Shown: positions 48,911 to 59,025 of the stretch, piece by piece
How positions within the stretch are numbered: the first letter of the stretch is position 1
How the letters are laid out: every line of letters starts with the position of its first letter
NCBI GenBank assembly: GCA_024500155.1
Contig: CM044860.1
Location: forward strand, 2,340,501 to 2,404,500
Source of the DNA: Chenopodium formosanum
Taxonomy: Eukaryota > Streptophyta > Magnoliopsida > Caryophyllales > Amaranthaceae
DNA: 64,000 nucleotides
Direction of reading: 5' to 3'
Position numbers and translations under genes: made by a program
Notes under the pieces: model-generated
Database searches by the model: none
What the model was told of the DNA's origin: nothing
What the model saw: only the letters and a program-made list of their open reading frames with translations

Positions 48911-51900
48911 TCAAGCCAAGTACTTGAATAGCTGAGGATTTTCCTTGTCTCGTTCAAGGTAGTCCCTAGTAATCAAATCTTCGATTCTCTTCTTGATCAC
49001 CTTAAAATCAGGCTGCAAAGAAAAAAATTATCAGCGAAAGACAACTCATTTAAAATTTACAAATAACCACATACTCCGTACAATTTAACTCAAGACCCCA
49101 CAAGCAGCAGTAATATGTCATACCTTGAAACTGCGGCTTAGATGCTCAACACACTCTGAGATCAATTGCTGATAACCCAACACCTTCCTGCTTTTCATTA
49201 TACGTACGATAGAGGCATCAATAGCATAACGTCTATCCTTGTCCACATCCTCGACAATTTTTTTCCTCTCGTCCATTGTTGGAAGAGGAATCTGTATATC
49301 CAACAAGTACAGGTAGAAAACTGAGCATTTGTTTGAGAGAATATCAGGAAAATTTCAATGAAGAATAAAGAACATATACAAAAGCATACCCTTATCCTCC
49401 TCATTCTGTCAGTAAAGCCAGAGTTGAATGTGAATTGATCGGTATGAGAGACAGTTCTTGACACTGGCTCCTTGGTAAGAACCTTGTACTTTGCACACGA
49501 CAATGACTGTAGTACTCTGACCAAGTCTTCATCACCTAAATTTAACTGAGCTGCAATTTCTGAATAACTCAAGCGATCTGCTGTGTTGAATAGAAGCAGA
49601 GCAGCAGCCTAAATAGGGATCCATTAGGTATAAATCATTAACTTGATAGGATACAGAGAGAGAGAGAGAGTAAAAAAAATAGCAGAACATTCACTCTTAC
49701 TTGATAGGTTCCAACAATCAATTCAATTGTTTTCTGACCAAACTTGCCATGAATGTTGCAACTTCCCAGAGAGTAAACCCACGAGAGCTTCCTGTGTTTT
49801 GTTTTCGTTTGATAGAATTGCTTAAAAGCTTCCACACACCTTACCTACAAGTACAAGCAAATAATAAGTTTATTATAATCTACTGAGAAAATTAACAAGC
49901 TAACATCAGTTACTCGTATAATTTTGTGATGCACCAATTACCATCTCATCAGGAAGGTTAAGATCAGAGGATTTATAGCTTGGCCAGAATCCAGTTGTGA
50001 GAACTGTCACATTCAAATCAAGCCCAGGATTGGCAATTGGGTTTTGCTCAAGATAGTCTTCAAAATGAGTCTGATTCTCCCTCCCCAAAGCCAAATCAGT
50101 TACCTGTAATGGAAAAGGCAGGGGAAGATGAAGAACAATACCCCATTAATTTACAATGGTTAAATTCAGATGTACAAAACAACTCACCATCCCTTCCATC
50201 TTTGATGTAAACTGTGCACCACACTGCTGCTTCAATTTTGTTAAGATGCTCCTTTCATGATCATCATGGGCACTCTTGTCAAAGAGTAAACGGCGAGAGA
50301 GCTTCTTTCTGTATCAAGAAAGAAACATGAAACATTATCAAACTTTTCAGTCGGAGAACAACTCTAACGGGTGAAGAGAAAGGAGAGAAAAGCTAACCTG
50401 TAAAATTCAGCAAACATGTCTTTATCGCTTACATAAGCAAGAAGCTTTACAACCTGCAAACGTTAAAAATAATTACTTAATCATCAGCATATTGAGCAGC
50501 ACAGAACTTATATTTATAATTAGCAGCCTTATACCTTGTCAAGTGAGTCCTCAATAGCTTCATCACTTAGCTTTTCACTGCCACCCTTTTTGAGAATATT
50601 ATCACAAAATGTTGCTAACAGTTCAGCACTAGTACTGCCAGCAACACCCTTGTTTAAAAATACCTCAAAAGCTTCCTTGAGAGCCTGAACAAAGCCAAAA
50701 AGAAAACTTAAGCCACAGAACCAGGTAGCACAATCCATTAAATAAATAAATAAATAAATAAATAACACAAGCACAATTATGCAAACCTTATGAAAGATGG
50801 TGTGGCTACTAAAGCACTCGATCACATAAACCATGAACTTATCGTGTAGCTCTATAACTTTCCTCACAAAAACCTGATACATGCAAACAAAATTTAGTTT
50901 TAATCCAAATATTCATCCAGTAATCAGGTATGAGCTATAGGTTTTGGGACCTACCTGCTCATGTGATCCACCAGAACCAGTCTCAGCCTGCCAAACAAGA
51001 AATTTAAAGGGAGGACAATCAATATAACAAAGCATTTAACCTATTAACATAGTCCATAAAAGCACCTAATAACTTAAGAATAATCCAACAATTCTAGATG
51101 AAGCAATAAAGTTGGAAAGTAACACTAAGCTACATCCTGGCCATTACAAATAGTCAAATCAAGAATCAACCAGCCATAAGGTATTCAATCATAAGTACAG
51201 CACATCAAAAACAACCAATGACAATAACATTTCAGAATGCATAAAATACACAAATGAAAGCTACTCTAGCAACAAGGGGATACAGCAACAGTGGAACATG
51301 GGTCTTCTTAGTGCATCAACAGTCACTTTGACAATTTGCATTGAGACGCTCTTTAAATAGGGTAATGATGTGTGTGTGAGAGAGAGATAAAGAAACCACA
51401 GTTCATTTAGTCAAAGACAAGTGAACAGATCAACGCAAGCCAAAAAGGCAGCCTGAAGGAAAGGAATCTCGTATTATACAACCTTCACAAACTAGAAGTT
51501 GGGTTAAAAGAGCATATATTAGTATTAACAAAAATAGTTAGCTTTTCTCTAGCTGATTTAGGGGATCAACCATCATAAATTCTCATATGACACCAAAGGT
51601 TTTTTTAATACTGTAACAAAAATGCTTCAAATGATGACCATAGAAAGTGCCAAACCTTGCTAGTCGCAGCATCTTCTGCCTGCTGGACCAAGACAGTTCC
51701 TTCATCTGTAATATGCTGCAGGAAAGCATGTCGCACATCAAAAACCAACATGGAGTAACATGTATGTTACCATTAAACACAGGAAGTGGGACGTAAACAT
51801 ACCGTCTTAAAGATGACTCCAATAGGCTCCAAACCCCGGGAAACTTTACTATATAGCCGGTACATCCTGGAAAGATCCTCCACCTAACCAAATAAGACCA

Positions 51901-54139
51901 CAAGAGTGATACACTTTATTTTGATAAGATAGTTTTATAAGCAATATGAGAAATATAATAAAAAATACCTTGTCATCTTTAAGCAATACACGACATCCAG
52001 AGTTTTCTTTCTCGAGTAATTGGTTTTCAAATACCAACAACAACTCATTTTGCACTCTCTGTAAGGGCCAGTATGGAGCAATCAGACCACAAATCAAATA
52101 GTTTGAATTAGCCCATTAAAAAAAAAGAACTATTTCTATTATTGATAACAAAATACTATTAATTAGAAAATACAGTGCTAGAACAGCACACATAAAACCC
52201 ATGCAAAAATAAGCTATGGCCCTTTTAGAATCAGATTCCTTGACAAGTACTATAAAAGCATAAAAACAAACCTCTAGGAGCTTCTCTTCACTACTTAAGT
52301 GCAAGTAATGAGACACTCTCTCCTTTTCTTTTTTTAAACATTCCTCAGACTGCATAGCCAAAAGGAATACAATAAGCAACAAAATACACAATGTGCTGCA
52401 TGGAAATATACAAGAGAAATTAAGTCATCCAAAACTTTGCCTTCAACATATATTCCGGACATGAATCCTCTACAATCCAGCTTGAGGCCTTCCGAGAATA
52501 ATAAGCAGCAGTGTCATCCAGAAGATGCGCCTCAAAATCATTTTCATACTGTTCCATCTGTCCCATTCCAATTTCAACATATATCCCAAGCACATTCTTT
52601 AGTAATGCTCGGTCAATTTGCCCACCCTCTCTTTCAACATGGATCTGAGTAGAAAATTCCAAAGTCAACCACTTTGCAGGCAAGAGAGAGAGTTGTGAAA
52701 ACACCTCAAACAATTAACTTACCAGGGCTAGAACAGCATCCTTTGCTTTGCTACATATTTCTTGGTATACCTGATATAAAGAACAAAAAATCAGCAACTG
52801 CTTTAAACCATGAAAGGAGTTCAAAACAGAAACAAAAGCTTAAACTTAACCACTTGATAAGAACTAAAAAAAGAGCCTTAAATAAAAACAAAAGGGACAG
52901 GGAACAGACAAAAAAAGTCTGACATTTGTATCAAGCAAACAAGAGAGATCAATACCAGATCACGGAAGCAAGTGAGCCCAACTTCTTTCAGTGGAGGAAG
53001 TGACCTCCGAGTAACAAAGTAACGATCAAGATAATGGAAGAAGCGAGATAGCCACCTGACCATTACTTTATGATTTGACCATCTTTTTACAAATTCAATC
53101 AGCATATATTCATCGTGTTTTTCCTTCAAAGCTGGCAAGACCTGATTTTTTTATTTTAAAAAAATGGACAAAAGGCAATGGAAAATTGTTAGGAGCAAGG
53201 ATGAAATGGACACATTGGATAAACAAAAATGTATAAAAGAACAGATAGTGGAAATATGAGGCCTCAGTCAAACAAAAGAACATTAGTTGGCAGTCTTGGC
53301 ACCTATAGTAAGTTACCTAACAAACAAAAAAATGGATTTACATGTACACCTTACATGTCTTATATTTGAAAGTAATTGATTCAATTAATGAGATAAATAA
53401 GATGACACTCAAGAGATCACTAATGTTGACAATATTAATACCAAGGTTATAGAATAAAATCAAAAGATCATAGTAATGCTACTTTACAAAGCACTAAACT
53501 GCACTACTCATTTTAAATGAAAAGAAATATGAATAAAACATATCCAGTCCTACTTCAAGATAACAAATTACCATAAATTAGGGTAAGATATTCAGAAGGG
53601 TTACAGGCAGAACATCCTGCCCAAACTGAAAATCATCCTGATTTCCAAAGCAGAAAAATGTAATCACTCGGACTAAAGGACAACTTCAAATACAAATTTT
53701 GGCAAAGAAAAATGTGGCGTGTTTACTCATTTAGTCACGGAGAACAGGATTACAAATTGTGCATGGGCAAAAACCCAAATTAAAGAACAAGCTAGCTGCA
53801 AGTAAGGGTTTTCTCACCGTTGAAACTATGTAATCCACAAAAGCCTGTTTGTAATTATCATAAAGTTGCTGAGAATAATCAAATGGGGCTTTCTGAGTAC
53901 ACATGTTGTATATTGTTCTGCATTGATATAATAGTATTTTTGAGTTAGAAACATAGCCTGTACTCATGATCGTATTATATTGGTCATAGAGGACAACACA
54001 CTTACGTGTAAAGCATTGAGTAGTCTTCAGAATTAAATGGAGGCTCAGGTAAACCTTCAAGAATCATAATCAGTTTCTTGATTCCTTTCTCCATAAACTT
54101 CCATCCTTCCTCTAGTTCTATGGGTTTACGATCATTCAT
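48911..54139 (-). CDS. CUL1: CULLIN1, scaffold of SCF ubiquitin ligases
   Basis: Nineteen coding exons join to 740 residues (Arabidopsis CUL1 is about 738): 54139-54006, 53917-53818, 53141-52956, 52770-52723, 52644-52441, 52349-52272, 52058-51969, 51883-51803, 51715-51656, 50987-50955, 50873-50787, 50684-50535, 50453-50398, 50308-50188, 50103-49942, 49844-49701, 49608-49390, 49291-49124, 49012-48911. It starts MNDRKPIELEEGW and ends NPQLFKYLA. N-terminal cullin repeats bind SKP1/F-box adaptors; the C-terminal cullin homology region binds RBX1. The neddylation motif IVRIMKSRK puts the NEDD8 acceptor at about Lys684. The winged-helix end (VIKKRIEDLITRDYLERD) is intact. The intron after 52441 begins GC (AAG|GCAAAG), a GC-AG intron; the others checked are GT-AG. 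A leader intron precedes the ATG. No defect is seen. Confidence 0.97.
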
Positions 54140-55706
54140 TTTTGTATATTGCTACAATTTGCTCAGCTGTGACATGTAACAAAAGTAGTCACTTCAAGAA
54201 CTTCAGAACATTTGCTGTTTAAATAATAAAGAGATGATAAAATCTAACCTGGACTAAGACACGTAAAACGTAAATACATAATAACAGATCAGAGAGATGG
54301 AGAGAACATGCAGATATCACAAATAGAGTTCTAGATGTGGGTCAAACAGCAAGAGAGATCAAAGGAACATGGGATGAAAACTAAAGAGAAATTAAGAAGA
54401 CAGAAGATGGACTGTTACTATACAACAGCAAACAATATCTAATTAAAAGAATGTACACCAACACCACCAATCCAATACAAGTGTCATGCCTGTTACTCCA
54501 TGTCTCTATGCACAGTAAACAAAAAAGGAACAGCAGATTTCTATGATCAACCCTTGTGCACTTTTAATGTTAATTTAATAAATCCTACCACAATATCTTT
54601 TTTTTTTTTAGGAATCCTATCAAAATATCTTTAATTTTTTTTTTTTTGGAATCCTACCACAATATCTTAAATAATAACAATACAACCAAATGATAAGCTA
54701 GAAAGTAATTTTTAAGATTAATTAATCTATTAGCGATATTTTCACACTAAAAGTCAATGCTAAGTCAAAATTGATAAAGTAGACGTCCAAATTTGTGACA
54801 TTGACCTCGATTTATCAAATGTTTCCATGTAACAGTGCAACTCTTGTAGATAAACATCAAATTATCACGTCTACGCATAAAACATGCACTCTGAGTCTAC
54901 ATTTTGAGCGCCACTGTGTCACATCAAACAAGTCTCACACTTACACAAAGCTGCACATTCCACCACATCATCTCCGAACAATTACAACACCGACTAACCA
55001 TGTCAACCGCTACCACCTTCTCTTTTTCCATTGCTAACCCCAGCATATACTCCACATAACAACACATGACCCTCATTGTTCATATACATTAACTTCAATC
55101 TAGCTTTCTCCTCCTGATACAAAAAGGAAACCCTAACTACAAATTCAACTATACACCAATCAAACCTACGTATGAAAGCTTTTCAATAATAATTTGTAAA
55201 CTCGAGAAAATCAAAAACACCATAAATCAACAAACACGAAAATTCTACTATTTTCAGAACATAGAATCACACACTCAACTAGAATAAGAGCAATCTGAAC
55301 TAATGCAAATCACAATTATGAACTAAGCATTGACTTAAAAGTACAAAATCATTCAACTCCAAATTAATGCAATCGCTCAAACTCACAAAAACCTAATTCC
55401 AACAAGTATCAACTATACTCAGCAATTCAGCATATCCACATTCAATCAACACATTTTTAATCGGCAAAATAGTCCGTCAAACCAGAAACATCAAAAAAAA
55501 TTATCAGAAATTCAACAAATTACAACAGATAGAATTCCGAAATTAATCGAAAAATAATCAAGATTCTGAAAAGCAAAAGCAAATACGGATAATTAATTAA
55601 ATAAAAGTGTTGATAAACAAAAATAAAAGAAGAAGAATCTGGTTACCGTCGATTATTAGGGTTTGCGAGCAATGAAAAATGCAGAAAAATCAGAAATTTA
55701 AGAATC

Positions 55707-55743
<37 letters not shown>

Positions 55744-55757
55744 GAGGAGAGAGAGAG

Positions 55758-55795
<38 letters not shown>

Positions 55796-55870
55796 GAGAA
55801 GACGAAGAAGAAGACGATTATGGCCTATTGGGTTTTCCTTCTCTGCTTTTGCGACTGTGAATTATGAACC
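54140..55870 (-). other. CUL1 5' UTR with a 1.5-kb leader intron
   Basis: On the minus strand a donor GTAACC follows ATAATCGACG at 55647, and an acceptor TCACAG precedes CTGAGCAAATTG at 54166, giving a leader intron 54167-55646. The upstream leader exon (about 55647-55870) is CT-rich on the coding strand: plus-strand GA repeats at 55709-55755 and a 42-base A run follow. Introns in 5' leaders are common in highly expressed plant genes. Exact transcript ends cannot be told. Confidence 0.6.
54581..54668 (-). mobile_element. Two successive poly(A)-only insertions at one site
   Basis: AATCCTACCACAATATCTT stands at 54581-54599 and 54650-54668, with a two-mismatch copy at 54613-54632 between them. 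The spacers are only a T run plus AGG, and AA plus 13 T plus GG; on the minus strand these read CCT or CC followed by poly(A). The pattern is the same as at 28638 and 45219, here twice in a row, within the CUL1 leader intron. Confidence 0.6.
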
Positions 55871-55901
55871 CCTTTTTTATGCTGCTAATTCCCCTACACG
55901 G

Positions 55902-55914
55902 TTATATATATAAT
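55902..55914 (-). promoter_or_regulatory. Possible CUL1 TATA box
   Basis: The minus strand reads ATTATATATATAACC about 250 bases upstream of the leader-intron donor. A start about 30 bases downstream, near 55870, would give a leader exon of about 220 bases. The site is chosen by sequence and position only. Confidence 0.4.
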
Positions 55915-55974
55915 GTTCATGGGTTAAAAACTTCGTAGGTAAGGTTTTTTTTTTTTTTTTTTTTTTTTAAATGG

Positions 55975-57150
55975 CAAGATTAAAAAGAAAAATGCTTAAA
56001 AGCCATCTTCGCCTGAGCTATTCCTAATGTAGTAGTCGAAAGAATTGAAGAATAACTAGAATTATTCCAAACATCAATATTCGTATTATTAGAAACTAAA
56101 TGACCCATATTAGCAATTCAATATGCTGCATGATTTGCCTCTCGATATTTGAAACCGAGTTAAAAGAAAATGATTTTGCCTAGGGACTGTCCAAATGTCT
56201 TTTATAGCGTTGATGACTGGCAGATTATCACCTTCAATTTGAATGTTCTGAATATCACATTGAAGAGCTAGTTGTAATTCTTTATGAAGAGCTATACCTT
56301 CAGCTATGAAAGCTTTGATGTTGCCGAGGTTGAAGGTAGATATCTTGATGAGTATTCCACTGTTATCTCTGATGATGATTCTTGGCTTTCTGTTGCTGCT
56401 GAATTGTTGCCAACTAATCCATTAGAGTTGAGTTTAAACTTTAAAGCGGTTGATGAGAGGAGTCTTCCATGATACAAGGATAGAAGATGGGGAAAGAGAA
56501 TGAGAAGAATAGACGTGCGATCTCGGAATGGGAGATCTCATGGAGGAAAAGGTATCTAAGAGACATCTTTGGTGTCACTCATTGATCGGAAATTACGCTC
56601 GATGGTAGATTCTAAAAATGCAAAAGGTCTCATTGAGGAAGATGATAACATTCCAGGCCACTCCTTCCAATTACTTTAGATGAGGAAGATAAATTTCCTT
56701 AAAGTGTTATTGGGGTGTTTTCTAAGAAATAGAAAATTTTCTATTAAACTTACAAAGGAAATGTACAATCTAACCATTTTTTTTATTAAAGGAAGAGTCC
56801 ATATTTCTCCAGTTTTTGAGATATCGAGGAAAATATGATCAAGTGTCTCATTTTGATGATTGCAAATTGGGCAAATGATAATAAGTGGGATAATGTTCCT
56901 TTTTTGAAGAGTATCTTGGACACCCAAACTATTATGGAATGTTTGCCATAGGAAAATCAAAATTTTGGGGGGAAATGTCAATTTTCCAATTCCATCGATG
57001 GGGCCAATTATTATCTTCAAGATCGAGATTACGATTTAATCAAGCGGTTAACTTAATTATGAAATTTTCCATACGTGGTGAGGCCCTAAACGGGAATGCC
57101 AATCATATCAATAAGTGGTAAAGTAATGCCCATATTTTGGGCCGTTGTGT
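55975..57150 (-). pseudogene. LINE retrotransposon fragment (zinc-binding RT tail and RNase H)
   Basis: The minus-strand frame 57020-56676 reads KLTFPPKILIFLWQTFHN and IICPICNHQNETLDHIFLD, the zf-RVT domain that follows the reverse transcriptase in plant non-LTR elements and related fragments. Downstream, 56475-55985 shows an RNase H-like segment: LNSNGLVGNNSAA, FNLGNIKAFIAEGIALHKEL, IQNIQIEGDNLPVINAIKDI, and in another frame YREANHAAY then a stop and IANMGHLVSNN. Frame changes and stops show it is dead. The reverse transcriptase core and poly(A) end were not found. It ends just upstream of the CUL1 promoter. Confidence 0.8.
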
Positions 57151-58119
57151 TTTCAGGAAAAAGTTACCTTAATTTTTGTCTTTTTCATTGTTTATTGGAC
57201 AGAATAAAGTTTGATACTCTGGTATTAAGATCAACTTGAGAACCAACTATTTGAAGGACCTCTAAAAGACTCTAGTTAGCCACCCAGTTGTCGATCTAAA
57301 AGAAAATGTCTTTTCCATTGCGTATTTTCCAATGAATACCCTTTCTTAATATATTTCTAGTTGTGTAAGGATTATTATATTTTTTTTTTATTTTTTTTGG
57401 TGCAGGCGCAAGGATCTTTCTTGATATATGAAAATCTTTCAAACTGTGTTTACATTCAAATAGTGATGATCTTTGCTCGCAGATATTTATCTTTAATGAC
57501 TTTTACCCAAAGTTGTTAGGATCTAACATGATTCTCTAACCTAATTTAGCTATGAAAACTTTATTGAGGGGTAAGATATGACGAAATAATTCAAATTACA
57601 ACTAAAATAAATTATGATAAGTTCATGTAAATAATTCATACAAATTATAAGTTTATATGATTGAAAATCAAGTATCTAATTAAGACCCAACTTTGCCAAG
57701 CATAGCTTGGTCTAGTGATCAAGTTTGTATCTCACAACCAAGAGGTTGTAGGATCAAACCCCACTAAAGACACTTTAGGGGTGAGGATTCCCTTACCCTT
57801 CACTTCTAAAGTGTCTAACCCGCTAAACCGTGTCACATTGTTCTTTAATCTCGACCTTTCAAAATCTACTCGTTCTTTATAGCAATATATTGTGCTCTTC
57901 CGAGACTTCTTATAATGTACCATAATTACTTGACGGTGTGCCAAGATCAATTTCCCTGGGAAGTAGGCCATAAAGGGAAAGGGGTTCGACTTGTTCAAGG
58001 GAGTAAATCACTAATCACTGATCAATGAATGCAACAAGAAAATTAGAAGAGTAGCAAAAGGAAAAAATAAAAGTTGAGGTGAGAAAGATCAGGCATCCCC
58101 TGACGCACGTGAGATTCAT
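57151..58119. other. Spacer upstream of the PPOX gene, with a tRNA-like block
   Basis: Apart from the block at 57695-57765 (below), no gene or complete transposon is seen. The last few hundred bases should include the promoter of the plus-strand gene starting at 58120. Confidence 0.5.
57695..57990 (+). mobile_element. Possible tRNA-derived SINE
   Basis: TAGCTTGGTCTAGTGATCAA resembles a polymerase III A box and AGGATCAAACCCC a B box about 35 bases later, as in tRNA-derived SINE heads. The following 220 bases contain GGGGTTCGACTTGTTCAAGG near the end. No A-rich or T-rich tail and no flanking direct repeats were confirmed, so it could also be a chance tRNA relic. Confidence 0.3.
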
Positions 58120-58992
58120 ATGCAAGAGATGAACACAGCAACTGCAACTCCATGGAAGCAGCTTCTTCTTCATGCTCTCGAAGCCAATTCCCACCTCAAG
58201 CATTCTCTTTATTTCCAACTTGTATTAATTTCCACTTTTTTTTCATTAACATTTATTTTTTTTCCCAAATTACATTTTTATTTTTGAAATTTCCTGAAAT
58301 TCAATTGATTGTATAATTGGGTAGGCCAAATTACATTTTTTATTTTTTATTTTTAAATTCCTTGAAATTCAATTGCTTGTCTAATTGGATAGGCGTCAGT
58401 TGGAGCTAATGGGAAACCTGCTAATCGTACTGTAGTTTTCAGGTATTATTTTTCTTAATTGTTTTATTTATTTATTTTTAAAATTTTTTATTTAATCTAA
58501 TAAAAATGGATATATACATTGTATAATGTTCAGGGGATTTCAAGATGAAACAGATAAAATCCAGATCAACACTGATTGTCGTACTCGCAAGGTATTGTTT
58601 AATCTCTAGATTAAGTTGAATTTAAAAGTATGGTTGTTGGATATTCGATTATTAGTCAATGATGAACATGTATTGTGAGAATTATTGCAGGAGAAATTTG
58701 TTTGAAGTTTCAATTAGTCAAAAATTAAGATATTTAATTCATATATACTATTGATTGCAACATACTCCCTCCGTCCCTTAATTATATGCCTATTTATTTC
58801 ATTTATTACTCACATAATAGAGAGAAATAGGCATATAATTAAGGGAGCGAGGAGTAGCAAATTTTTAAAGTTGATAATTTACATTATGCTCTCGCGTGTA
58901 TAATCCAACATTTCTAGGTCGCATAATTACGTACTCCGTAAGAGAGTAAGAGGTGGAGAAATGAACGGATAAAAAAAAGGTAATTTTTGAGA

Positions 58993-59025
<33 letters not shown>

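Noticed and set aside
56284..56472. 62-codon plus-strand frame as a gene
   Set aside because: The complementary strand carries LINE RNase H-like sequence; the plus frame is its shadow.
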